Of a DNA stretch of 64,000 bases, positions 1 through 8,131 are shown in pieces. Within the stretch, counting starts at the first letter, position 1; each line of letters starts with the position of its first letter. The position numbers and the translations under genes are program-made. Where the stretch lies: NCBI RefSeq assembly GCF_014650595.1, contig NZ_BMVG01000017.1, positions 1 through 64,000 of the forward strand. The letters are read 5' to 3'. The notes beneath the pieces were generated by a model. The model searched no databases. It had not been told where the DNA came from and saw nothing but the letters and a program-made list of their open reading frames with translations. Source of the stretch: Streptomyces alanosinicus (lineage in GTDB: Bacteria > Actinomycetota > Actinomycetes > Streptomycetales > Streptomycetaceae).

Positions 1-284
1 ACCCCGGCCGGCGCGTCGGGCCCTTGGCATGCCCGAAGACGCCACACGGCCCGAAAACATGCCCCCGGCCATCAACCCGGTTCAGCCAAACCCAACTGAA
101 AGGCGGAGGCTAGCGGTAGTCGGCGACTTGCACCGCTGTAGAAAACGAACGGTTTCCATCATAAATTCACCCGTTCAGATCAGGCTTCATGGGCTCCCGG
201 TGGCACGAAGTCATGTCGTGGCATATGCCAGAAGAAATGCCCAATTCCTGCGCAAGGTATGGGCAGGACACCCGAAGGAGGATC

Positions 285-1058
285 ATGGCACCTCGGAATG
301 GCCAACCCGTCGTTGGCCGACTAGGCAAGGCTCCCGCCAGGGTCGACAGGCGTACGCTCAACTTCGCGCAGTACCTCCATCCCACACTGCCGCCGGCCCC
401 TACGGCGAAGAACTGGACCGACAAGGTCGTTGACTGGCAGATGCTGGGCAATGACCGATACGGCGACTGTGTGGAGGCCGCTGCGCTCCACATGGAGCAG
501 AACTGGTCGGCCTACGAGGGGCCCGTGGAGTTCGAGCCCACCGAGAAAGAAGCGCTCGACGCCTACACCGCCCTCACCGGATTCCAGGCGGGGGATCCCT
601 CGACGGACCGTGGCACCAACATGCTCGACGCCTTGAACTCCTGGCGCACGGACGGCATCGGGGGAAACCAGATCTTCGCCTTCGCCGCCTGTGAGCCGGG
701 AAACACCGAACACCTGCGAAACACCATCGAACTGTTCGGCGCGGCGTACATCGGGCTGCAGATGCCCTACAGCGCTCAAGGGCAGTCCGTCTGGATGGTG
801 CCCCCAGGGGGACCGGTAGGACCTGGCCAGCCCAACAGCTGGGGCGGCCACTGTGTACCGGTCGTCGGGTACACCCCCACGCAGCTGATCTGTGTCACCT
901 GGGGGAAGCTCCAGCCGATGACCTGGCAGTTCTTCCGGACCTACTGCGACGAGGCATACGCGGTACTCAGTAAGCAGTGGGCTGACACCGACCGTCCCGA
1001 CCCGGACGGCTTCACCCTCGACCTGCTGCGGCAGGACCTGGCGGCAATCCCCGGCTGA
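285..1058 (+). CDS. Hypothetical protein with papain/C39-like Cys and His motifs
   Basis: 257-residue protein. The ATG at 285 is chosen because a strong GAAGGAGG ribosome site lies just upstream; the frame is open further 5' but without a comparable site. Two blocks look like the active-site blocks of papain-fold cysteine peptidases: a Cys in NDRYGDCVEAA (about residues 54-64) and a His in GGHCVPVVGYTP (about 188-199), with an aromatic-rich segment after it (TWGKLQPMTWQFF). There is no obvious signal peptide or membrane segment. That the fold is peptidase-like is inference from these blocks. It could equally be an inactive structural relative. The preceding 284 bases hold no gene I can support. 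Confidence 0.6.
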   Translation: MAPRNGQPVVGRLGKAPARVDRRTLNFAQYLHPTLPPAPTAKNWTDKVVDWQMLGNDRYGDCVEAAALHMEQNWSAYEGPVEFEPTEKEALDAYTALTGFQAGDPSTDRGTNMLDALNSWRTDGIGGNQIFAFAACEPGNTEHLRNTIELFGAAYIGLQMPYSAQGQSVWMVPPGGPVGPGQPNSWGGHCVPVVGYTPTQLICVTWGKLQPMTWQFFRTYCDEAYAVLSKQWADTDRPDPDGFTLDLLRQDLAAIPG

Positions 1059-1145
1059 CGCCGGTGGACTGTCCCGTGCTGGGAGCCAGGTCGGCTGGTG
1101 GGCGCCCTCACCTGTCGGGCACATGGGCCGACCTGGCGTAGAGGT

Positions 1146-1595
1146 TCAGCGCGTGCTTCGGGTCCGAGACGCGCTGCTTCCGCTGGATATCAGAGCGATC
1201 GTTGCTCCGACTTTCGCGGTCCGGTCCTCCTTGACCACGATCTTGGTGAGCTTTCCGGAAGCGGGCGAGTCGATGACCGCGTCCACCTTGTCAGTGGAGA
1301 CTTCGAGCAATGGCTGACCAGCCTGCACGGATTCGCCCACCTTCGCCAACCATCTCGTGACGATAGCCTCTGTCACGGATTGTCCGAGGTTTGGCATGAC
1401 GACTTTCGTAGTGTGCGACTTGGCGGATGGCGAGGGAGTCGGGCGGGATTCCCGCGTTTGTCCTTGAGGCGCCGACGTCGACGCCGACGCCTGCGTCAAG
1501 GAAGCAGAGGCGAGGCTCGGCGCGGCGGCAAGCGCTGCGATCAGGAATGACTTCCCGACGATGCGAGGAATACGACCCCGGGCGGTAACGCGCAT
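1146..1595 (-). CDS. Exported lipoyl/biotinyl-attachment domain protein
   Basis: 149 residues. The start at 1595 is chosen for the GGAAGGAG site upstream; a longer open frame reaches 1817 but looks non-coding. Residues 1-32 form a signal peptide (basic RGRIPR, then a hydrophobic stretch ending ASA), followed by a Ser/Thr/Pro-rich linker. Residues 63-137 are a lipoyl-type domain: MPNLGQSVTEAIVTRW, then STDKVDAVIDSP with the modifiable Lys at 103. Such domains normally belong to the E2 subunits of 2-oxoacid dehydrogenases and work in the cytoplasm. Here there is no E3-binding or acyltransferase domain. A lipoyl domain predicted to be secreted is unusual, and its role is unknown. Confidence 0.75.
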   Translation of the reverse strand: MRVTARGRIPRIVGKSFLIAALAAAPSLASASLTQASASTSAPQGQTRESRPTPSPSAKSHTTKVVMPNLGQSVTEAIVTRWLAKVGESVQAGQPLLEVSTDKVDAVIDSPASGKLTKIVVKEDRTAKVGATIALISSGSSASRTRSTR

Positions 1596-1752
1596 GTCGA
1601 CTCCTTCCGGTTCTCGGCAGATACATCCACTGGACGGAGCGTGGAAACCTGGTAAAGAGCGAAAGGCGGAAGAATAGAAGCGTATTGCACGCTGGTGATC
1701 GCGGACGTCCACCTTTGAGTATGCAGAGAAGAACCTCGGTATGCACCTCGGC

Positions 1753-2802
1753 TCAGGGGTGAGAGGACGACCTTTTCGCGTCCGTGGGACCGCCCTGTTC
1801 CTCTTCGTCCTCTTCATCCTGTCCGTCCTGCCCGTCGGGGAGCAGCGGGCGGTGGTCGCCGGTGGCGATCTTGGCCACCATCTCGGCGAGTTGCCGGCAG
1901 GCTCGCGCGATCTCCCGCTGGGTCTCGTTGCGCTCGCTGATGACGGCCGCGACCAGCAGCGCGGTCAGCGAGGCGGAGCCGTTGAACGCCTGCAGGGTGA
2001 TCATGTTGGTGAGCAGGTCATGGCCGGCGAAGGGGCCCGCTCTCCGGGCGGCGGTGACGATCGCGAACGTGGACACGGCCAGCGCGCAGGGCGCGGCCCC
2101 GGCCAGCTGGAAGCGGAAGGCCGCCCAGATCAGCAGCGGGAAGCCGAGGAACATCAGCGGCACGCGACTGGTCTCGACGACACCGACACCGATGGTGGCC
2201 GCCACGAGCAGCAGCCCCTCCACCCACCGCAGGGCCGACACGCCCTTCGGCCGGCGTGCCGAGCTGAGGACGAGCAGGACCGGGGTGACCACGAGAACGC
2301 CCATCGCGTCGCCGGTCCACCACACCGACCACGTCGGCCAGAAGCCCTCGGTGTTCAGGACACCGGCGAGAAGCAGGGTTCCGCTGCCTGTCGTCGCGCT
2401 GATCAGCATCCCGGTGAACGCGCCGAGGAAGATCAGGGCGAGCGCGTCCCGCAGCCGGTCCAGCTCGTTGCGGAAGCCGATGCGGCGCAGCAGCGTGTAG
2501 GAGCAGACGGGCGCCAGGGTGTTGCCTGCCGTGATCGCGAGCACGGCCGGGAGTGACGGTCCCAGCCAGAGGTTGGTGAAGAACGCGCCGATCGCGATGC
2601 CGGGCCAGACCCGCGGGCCGCGCAGCAGCAGGCCCGCCAGCGCTATCCCGCTCGGCGGCCACAGCGGGGTGACCTGGCCGCGCACCAGCTGCTGGAGCAG
2701 TCCTGCCCTGGCCGAGCCGTAGTACAGCGCGGCGAGGGCACAGATCTCCGCGACGGCCGCCGCACGACTGCGGCCGGGCTGTACATGCCGCACGTCAGCC
2801 AT
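1753..2802 (-). CDS. MASE1-type integral membrane sensor protein
   Basis: 349 residues from an ATG at 2802 preceded by CGGAGG. The protein is almost entirely hydrophobic with about eight predicted membrane segments. It carries features typical of MASE1 sensor domains: TPLWPPSGIALAGLLL near the N-terminus, WPGIAIGAFFTNLW, AGNTLAPV, and FWPTWSVWWTGDAMGVLVVTP in the middle. The C-terminal 60 residues form a short cytoplasmic helix (VISERNETQREIARACRQL) and an acidic tail rich in Asp and Glu. MASE1 is usually fused to a kinase, GGDEF or phosphatase module, and none is present. The SpoIIE-type phosphatase is the next gene upstream on the same strand, so the two may act together, which is inference. 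Confidence 0.8.
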   Translation of the reverse strand: MADVRHVQPGRSRAAAVAEICALAALYYGSARAGLLQQLVRGQVTPLWPPSGIALAGLLLRGPRVWPGIAIGAFFTNLWLGPSLPAVLAITAGNTLAPVCSYTLLRRIGFRNELDRLRDALALIFLGAFTGMLISATTGSGTLLLAGVLNTEGFWPTWSVWWTGDAMGVLVVTPVLLVLSSARRPKGVSALRWVEGLLLVAATIGVGVVETSRVPLMFLGFPLLIWAAFRFQLAGAAPCALAVSTFAIVTAARRAGPFAGHDLLTNMITLQAFNGSASLTALLVAAVISERNETQREIARACRQLAEMVAKIATGDHRPLLPDGQDGQDEEDEEEQGGPTDAKRSSSHP

Positions 2803-2911
2803 GGGGCGACCTCCGGGTCGGCACCGTCCCCCAGGCCCATCATCCGCCGGTTGCCCCGGATCCTCCACGTCGCCGCTGACCGGCGAGGACGGCTCTGCGA
2901 CGAGGGGGACC

Positions 2912-4255
2912 TCAGTCGGGCGGCATGCGCACGGCGAGGATGGCCATGTCGTCGTGCCCGTCGCTGGGGTGCTGGTCGGCCAGTGCCTGGACGAACGCGG
3001 GCAGGGGCAGGCCGGCGTGTTGCGCGGCGAGTGCGGCGAGTGTGCTCAGCCGCTCGTCGATGGTGTGCTCGGGATGCTCGATCAGCCCGTCCGTGAAGAA
3101 GACCACGGTGGCGTGCGGGGGCAGGGAGCGGGAGTGGTCCGGGCGGGGCTGTGCGGTGTCGACGCCGAGCGGCAGTCCGGGCTCGGCGAGCAGGTAGGTC
3201 ACGTGGTGCTCATCGGTGAGCAGCAGGGGCGGGACGTGGCCCGCGGTGCTCCAGTGCAGTCGCCAGCCCGGTCCCTCCTGTTCGATACGGGCCAGCGTGG
3301 TGGTCGTGACGGGACTGTTCGTCATGGCCTCCAGGGCCCGGTCGAGCCGGGCGAGGACCGCGCCGGGCGGGTCGCTCTGGTCGAACAGCAGGGCGCGCAG
3401 CATGTTGCGGGTGGCGGCCATGGCCGCCGCGGCCCGCAGATCGTGGCCGACCACATCACCGATCACGACCGCCACCGCGTGGTCGGGCAGGGGGATGGCG
3501 TCGTACCAGTCGCCGCCGAGCTGACTGGGCTCGGCAGCCGGCCGGTAGATGGCGGCGGCGGTGAAGGGCCGCAGATCGGGCAGGGTGGGCAGCAGCAGCC
3601 GCTGGAACTGCTCGGCTCCGACCCGGATCCGTTCGAAGAGGCGGACGTTCTCGATCGCGATGCCGGCGGCGCCGGCCAGGGCGACGACGACGTTCTCGTC
3701 GTGCACGTCGAAGGGCCGGCCGTCCTCTCGCTCGGAGAGGTAGAGGTCACCGTAGATCTCCCCGCGCACACTGATGGCGACGCCGAGCAGGGTGTGCAGC
3801 CGGGGATGGCCGGGCGGGAAACCGGCGGAGGACGGATGGGCCGTGATGTCGTCGATCCGCAGGGGTTCGGGATAGTGGATCAGATGGCCGAGGACGCCCA
3901 GGCCGCGGGGCAGGCCGGACTCGGCCAGAGCGAGGCGTTCGTGCTCCGTCAGACCGGCCGTGATGAACTGCTCCAGGCGCCCCCTGGACGCGTCGAGCAC
4001 GCCCAGTGCTCCGTAGCGGGCGCCGACCAGGTCCATCGCGGTGGTCACGATACGGTGCAGCACCGCGGGCAGCTCCACCTCACGGCTGATGGCCACCACC
4101 GCGTCCAGCAGCCCCTGCAGCCGGTCCATGGAGGACAGCAGGCCACGCAGCTGCTCGTCGATCCGGCCCAGCTCGGAGCGCAGGCGCATATGCAGGTCGG
4201 GGAGTTGTGGCTGCCTGGGCCGGCTCCACTGCCGCTCTCCCGCCATCACCGGCAC
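2912..4255 (-). CDS. GAF domain-containing SpoIIE-type protein phosphatase
   Basis: 447 residues from a GTG; an in-frame ATG three codons later is an alternative and neither has a strong ribosome site. After an N-terminal helix, residues about 48-208 form a GAF domain (LDAVVAISREVELPAVLHRI ... GAAGIAIENVRLF). Residues about 220-445 are a PP2C/SpoIIE phosphatase with the metal-binding motifs GGDWYD (247-252) and GDVVGHD (266-272), then TAGHVPPLLL, FFTDGLIE and a terminal DGHDDMAIL. All expected Asp ligands are present. Proteins of this type dephosphorylate anti-sigma-factor antagonists in actinobacterial stress and development networks. No partner-switching genes are adjacent. The MASE1-type gene follows on the same strand. 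Confidence 0.9.
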   Translation of the reverse strand: MPVMAGERQWSRPRQPQLPDLHMRLRSELGRIDEQLRGLLSSMDRLQGLLDAVVAISREVELPAVLHRIVTTAMDLVGARYGALGVLDASRGRLEQFITAGLTEHERLALAESGLPRGLGVLGHLIHYPEPLRIDDITAHPSSAGFPPGHPRLHTLLGVAISVRGEIYGDLYLSEREDGRPFDVHDENVVVALAGAAGIAIENVRLFERIRVGAEQFQRLLLPTLPDLRPFTAAAIYRPAAEPSQLGGDWYDAIPLPDHAVAVVIGDVVGHDLRAAAAMAATRNMLRALLFDQSDPPGAVLARLDRALEAMTNSPVTTTTLARIEQEGPGWRLHWSTAGHVPPLLLTDEHHVTYLLAEPGLPLGVDTAQPRPDHSRSLPPHATVVFFTDGLIEHPEHTIDERLSTLAALAAQHAGLPLPAFVQALADQHPSDGHDDMAILAVRMPPD

Positions 4256-4458
4256 CCGGCGGCCTGATGTCCGATCCCGGCCATCGATGGGTGTTCTCGC
4301 CGGTCACGACGGGTCCGCGGGCGCGGCCCCCGGAGCGAGAGGTGCATTGCGGCCTCCTTCCACGACCCCGATCACGTCAGGGCGGACGGTCATCGCCGCG
4401 TCGTCTCTGATTGTGGCACCCGGCGCCGCCGCCACCGCGGGCTCCGGAAAGCTGCGCG

Positions 4459-4506
4459 CCTCGATTCGAGAGATATCACCTCGGTTCGAGGCGCCTCGAC
4501 CCGAGG
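4459..4506. promoter_or_regulatory. Triple palindrome upstream of padR, likely PadR operator
   Basis: Three spaced copies of a CCTCGNNTCGAGG-like palindrome: CCTCGATTCGAG at 4459-4470, CCTCGGTTCGAGG at 4479-4491 and CCTCGACCCGAGG at 4494-4506. They lie 55-100 bases before the chosen padR start. A near-identical site stands upstream of the neighbouring oxidoreductase. Autoregulation is common in the PadR family; that these are its sites is inferred. Confidence 0.6.
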
Positions 4507-4561
4507 CATCGCCGCGGTTATCGTGGGAAAGTCCACCGGACCAGCGCACTCGGGAGGCCTT

Positions 4562-5098
4562 GTGCTGACGCTCGCGATCCTGGGCTTTCTCGCCGAACGG
4601 CCCATGCACGCCTACGAGTTGAAGAAGCACATCGCCGGCCTGGCCGGTCATGTCCGCACGGTGAGCGACGGAGCGCTGTATCCGGCCGTGTCCCGGCTGG
4701 AGGGTTCCGGCTGGCTCACGCGTCACGAGGAGCCGGGTCAGGGCGTCGCACCCCGGCAGATGATCACGCTGACGGAGGCGGGGCGCGCGGAACTGCTGCG
4801 CCGGCTGCGCAGACCGAGCACGCAGGACATCACCGACCGCGCCAAGTTCGTCGTCGTCCTGTCGTTCCTGTCGCAGCTGCCCGACCCGCGGGAGCGGATC
4901 GCCGTACTGCGCCGGCGGTGGGACTTCCTGGCGGAGCCCGCGAGCTTCTTCTACGACGGCACGAGGCCGCTGCGGGCCGACGAGCTGAGCGACCCGTTCC
5001 GGCGGGGCGTCCTCACCGTGGCCCGCGCGACGAGGAACGCCGAGAAGGCCTGGCTGGAGGAGACCATCAGGGAACTCGAAGCCGGGACCGCCGGCTGA
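4562..5098 (+). CDS. PadR family transcriptional regulator
   Basis: 178 residues. The GTG at 4562 is chosen because GGGAGG sits just upstream and the family normally begins near the motif LAILGFLAERPMHAYELKK; the frame stays open to a GTG at 4523. Residues 1-80 are the winged helix (HVRTVSDGALYPAVSRLEGSGW, then a wing with MITLTEAGRAEL). The C-terminal part is the helical dimerisation region of the Vir type (about residues 90-178). PadR proteins typically repress genes for detoxification or efflux. The convergent oxidoreductase shares its putative operator. Confidence 0.88.
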   Translation: MLTLAILGFLAERPMHAYELKKHIAGLAGHVRTVSDGALYPAVSRLEGSGWLTRHEEPGQGVAPRQMITLTEAGRAELLRRLRRPSTQDITDRAKFVVVLSFLSQLPDPRERIAVLRRRWDFLAEPASFFYDGTRPLRADELSDPFRRGVLTVARATRNAEKAWLEETIRELEAGTAG

Positions 5099-5132
5099 CC
5101 GCGGCACGGCGCGGCCGGCTCAAGCGGCCTGC

Positions 5133-6137
5133 TCACGCGTCCTGCACATTGCTGCCCACCACCTTGCCGATCGCGCGGTTCTCCTCCATGTACCGGTGGG
5201 CGTCCGGGAGTTCGGCCAGCGGGAAGACCTGGTCGAGGGCAGGCCGGACGGAGCCGTCCGCGATCCGGTCGAGGATCTCCTGAAGCGCCTGCGCGGCCCA
5301 CTCGCCGGTGTTGACGAGGCTGCTGGAGAAGGTGGTCAGGGCGGCGCCGGAGGGAATGTGCTCCAGCGGTTCGAAGGACGGGACGACCCATTCGTCCGAC
5401 AGGCAGCCGGTGCAGCACACCCGCCCGCGCGGCGCGAGGGAGCGCAGGGAGTCCAGCAGGGCGGGGCCGCCGACGAGGTCCAGGATCCGGTCGGCGCCGT
5501 CGGACCACACCTCCTTCACCCGGTCGGGCAGCGCGCCGCCCTGGTCCAGCACGACGTGCTCGGCGCCGGCGGCGCGTACGGCCGCGGCCTTGGCGGGATC
5601 GCGGGTCGTGCCGGCCACCTCCAGCCCCAGGTCGCGCGCGAGATCGAGAGCGGCCATGCCGACGCCGGAGGTGGCCGCGCGGACGAGCAGGCGCTGTCCC
5701 GGGCGGGTCTCCAGGGCTTCCAGCGAGCCGTACGCGGTGAGATAGGCCTCGGGTACGGCGGCCACCAGCGGCCAGGGCAGACCGGTGCGGACCGGCATCA
5801 GCTGTGCGCTCGGGATCAGCGCGTACTCCGCGTAGGTGCCGTCGAAGAGGCGGCCCAGTCCGCCCATGGCGGCGGCGACGGCGGTGCCCTCCGGCAGCCG
5901 TGGATCGACTGATTCGGCCACCACGCCGACGCCTTCGATGCCGAGGATGCGGGGCAGCTCCACGCCGGGCGACCAGCCGCGCCGCGTGAACAGCTCCGAG
6001 CGGTTGAGCCCGAAGGCCGTGATCCGCACCAGGGTCCAGCCCGGCCGCGCCGAGGGCCGTGGCACCTCCCTCAGGCGCAGTACCTCCGGGCCGCCGGGCC
6101 GCTCGGTCACGACCGCCCGCATCGTGCGCTCCGCCAT
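5133..6137 (-). CDS. Zinc-independent quinone oxidoreductase / alcohol dehydrogenase-like (MDR)
   Basis: 334 residues from an ATG at 6137 preceded by GAGGGAGG; a 17-residue upstream extension is open but lacks a site. The GroES-like N-terminal domain (MRAVVTERPGGPEVLRLREV; FGLNRSELFTRRGWSP) is followed by a Rossmann NADPH domain with ATSGVGMAALDLARDLG. The zinc ligands of classical alcohol dehydrogenases are missing, which points to the quinone-oxidoreductase branch of the MDR superfamily. It probably reduces a quinone or enone with NADPH. It converges on padR. A CCTCGATTCGTGG-like palindrome 62 bases upstream of the start suggests PadR control. Confidence 0.85.
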   Translation of the reverse strand: MAERTMRAVVTERPGGPEVLRLREVPRPSARPGWTLVRITAFGLNRSELFTRRGWSPGVELPRILGIEGVGVVAESVDPRLPEGTAVAAAMGGLGRLFDGTYAEYALIPSAQLMPVRTGLPWPLVAAVPEAYLTAYGSLEALETRPGQRLLVRAATSGVGMAALDLARDLGLEVAGTTRDPAKAAAVRAAGAEHVVLDQGGALPDRVKEVWSDGADRILDLVGGPALLDSLRSLAPRGRVCCTGCLSDEWVVPSFEPLEHIPSGAALTTFSSSLVNTGEWAAQALQEILDRIADGSVRPALDQVFPLAELPDAHRYMEENRAIGKVVGSNVQDA

Positions 6138-6198
6138 GGATGACGCCTCCCTCGTCCGCGGCCGCACGCCCGTGCGGGCCGTGCTCACCTTCAGGGTG

Positions 6199-6211
6199 CC
6201 ACGAATCGAGG
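6199..6211. promoter_or_regulatory. Putative PadR operator upstream of the oxidoreductase
   Basis: The 13-base palindrome CCACGAATCGAGG (bottom strand CCTCGATTCGTGG) differs at one position from the consensus CCTCGNNTCGAGG seen three times before padR. It sits in the promoter region of the oxidoreductase that begins at 6137. Confidence 0.55.
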
Positions 6212-6251
6212 CACTCTAGGAGAGGTATGCCGCAGTGGAACTGCCCGTGGG

Positions 6252-7139
6252 TCAGCCCTTGTTGGCGCCGAGGGTCAGGCCGCTGACGAACTGGCGCTGG
6301 AGCGCGAAGTAGACGACCAGGGTCGGGATCGCGGTCAGCAGGGAGCCGGCGGCGACCAGGTTGGGGTCGGTGAAGTACTGCCCGGAGAGGTTGTTCAGGG
6401 CCGAGGTGATCGGCATGTTCTCGCCGGTCGAGATCAGGACGAGGGCCCAGAAGAAGTCGTTGTAGATCCAGATGGACAGCAGCGTCGCCAGGGCCGCCAT
6501 CGCCGGCTTGCACAGCGGCAGGGTGATCTGCCAGTACAGCCGCCACACCGAGGCACCGTCGACCAGCGCGGCCTCCGTCAGCTCGTGCGGCAGCGAGCGC
6601 ATGTAGTTGCTCAGCACGAACGCGCAGAACCCCGACTGGAACGCCACATGGATGAGGACCAGGCCGAGCGCGGAGTCGTACAGCTTGCCGCTGGCGGTGA
6701 TGCCCGGCAGGTCCGTCAGCAGGTACAGCCGGTACAGCGGGGTGATGATGACCTGCTGCGGCAGCAGGTTGCCCGCCGTGAAGACCAGCAGCAGGGCGAG
6801 GTTGACCCGGAAGTCGAAGCGGGCCACGTAGAACGCCACACAGGACGACAGGAACAGGGTCAGCAGTACGGCCGGCACCGCGATGATCAGCGTGTTGCCG
6901 AAGTAGTGCAGCATGTCCGACTGCTGGAACGCGTTCGTGAAGTTCTCGAAGGTCAGCTTGGACGGCCAGGAGACGTAGCCCTTGGCGCTGGTCTCGCTGT
7001 ACGGCCGTAGCGCGGAGAACACCGCCCACAGCAGCGGCGCCAGCCACGCCAGGGCGGTCCCCGCGAGGAAGACGTGCAGCAGGATCCGGGCGGGGCGGAC
7101 CGGGGCGCGCTGCTTCAGCGGGAGAGTGGTGCTGCTCAT
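6252..7139 (-). CDS. Carbohydrate ABC transporter permease (MalG type)
   Basis: 295 residues from the ATG at 7139, which overlaps the stop of the upstream permease gene by four bases. Six membrane segments are visible. The cytoplasmic EAA loop is TEAALVDGASVWRLYWQITLP (about residues 190-210), the contact for the ATPase. The N-terminal region (RPARILLHVFLAGTALAWLAPLLWAV) is typical of the second permease in CUT1 sugar importers. It works with the permease and lipoprotein encoded just upstream. No ATPase gene is linked; in Streptomyces CUT1 importers commonly share the ATPase MsiK encoded elsewhere. Confidence 0.92.
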   Translation of the reverse strand: MSSTTLPLKQRAPVRPARILLHVFLAGTALAWLAPLLWAVFSALRPYSETSAKGYVSWPSKLTFENFTNAFQQSDMLHYFGNTLIIAVPAVLLTLFLSSCVAFYVARFDFRVNLALLLVFTAGNLLPQQVIITPLYRLYLLTDLPGITASGKLYDSALGLVLIHVAFQSGFCAFVLSNYMRSLPHELTEAALVDGASVWRLYWQITLPLCKPAMAALATLLSIWIYNDFFWALVLISTGENMPITSALNNLSGQYFTDPNLVAAGSLLTAIPTLVVYFALQRQFVSGLTLGANKG

Positions 7140-8131
7140 GCGCGCCGCTCCTTCCGGAAGGTGGCGATCAGATAGGGGATGATCACCGCGAGGGAGATCA
7201 CCAGCAGGACGACGGCGATGGCGGAGCCGTAGCCGATGCGGCTGGACTCGCCGATGATGTTGTTGGTGACCAGGATCGACAGCAACTCCGTGCCCTGGGC
7301 GCCCTTGTTGAAGACGAAGACCAGGTCGAAGGCGCGCAGCGCCTCGATGATGGTGACGACCAGGACGACCGTGTTGGTCGGGCGCAGGGTGGGGAAGATG
7401 ACGCTCTTGAACGTCTGCCACTCATTGGCGCCGTCCAGCGCGGCGGCCTCCCTGAGCGAGGGGTCGACGCTCTTCAGACCGGCCAGGTACAGGATCATCA
7501 TGTAGCCGGCGTGCCGCCAGGAAGCGGCGATGAGGACCGCCCACAGGTTGAGGTGCGGGTCGCCGATCCAGTCGATGTAGTGGCCGGGCTTGTTCGCGCC
7601 GATGATGCTGTTGATGAGGCCGGTGTCCGGGTTGTAGACCAGCTGCCAGACGAAGCCGATGCAGGCCATCGAGATGACGACCGGCAGGAAGAACGCGGTC
7701 TGGTAGACCCGGCTGAAGCGGATCCGCTTGTCCAACTGCACGGCCAGGAACAGGCCGAACGGCGTCGGGATCAGGATCAGCACCACGAACCAGATGACGT
7801 TGTGCTGGACGGCCGGCCAGAACTGCGGGTTGTCGTTGAAGAGTTGCTTGAAGTTGTCCAGCCCCACCCACTTGATCGAGTCGAACCCGATGCCGTCCCA
7901 GGTGGTGAAGGCGAGGAAGATCGAGGCGATGGCGGTGACCCAGACAAGGGCCACATGCAGGATCGTCGGCACGCCCGCCATCAGGGCGAGCGTGATGCGG
8001 TCGCGGCGGGTGAGCAGGCGCCGGTGGCTCTGCTGCGCGGCCCGCTTCTTCTTGGGCGTGCGCCTCGGAGGCGGCTCGGTGGCCGCCTCCGGGGTCTTCG
8101 TCGTCATGTCGGTCGTCATCGGGGCGCTCAC
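7136..8131 (-). CDS. Carbohydrate ABC transporter permease (MalF type)
   Basis: 331 residues, GTG start overlapping the stop of the binding-protein gene (GTGA). The first 45 residues are a charged cytoplasmic leader with a basic patch TPKKKRAAQQSHRRLLTRRD. Six membrane segments follow, then the EAA motif REAAALDGANEWQTFKSVIF before the last segments. The Asn-rich periplasmic loop (SIIGANKPGHYIDWIGDP) is normal for CUT1 permeases. It forms the heterodimeric channel with the permease downstream. Confidence 0.92.
   Translation of the reverse strand: MSAPMTTDMTTKTPEAATEPPPRRTPKKKRAAQQSHRRLLTRRDRITLALMAGVPTILHVALVWVTAIASIFLAFTTWDGIGFDSIKWVGLDNFKQLFNDNPQFWPAVQHNVIWFVVLILIPTPFGLFLAVQLDKRIRFSRVYQTAFFLPVVISMACIGFVWQLVYNPDTGLINSIIGANKPGHYIDWIGDPHLNLWAVLIAASWRHAGYMMILYLAGLKSVDPSLREAAALDGANEWQTFKSVIFPTLRPTNTVVLVVTIIEALRAFDLVFVFNKGAQGTELLSILVTNNIIGESSRIGYGSAIAVVLLVISLAVIIPYLIATFRKERRA

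Noticed and set aside
1741..2556. Plus-strand open frame opposite the MASE1-type gene
   Set aside because: The minus strand encodes a clear membrane protein with a ribosome site. The plus-strand translation is low complexity and has no domain.
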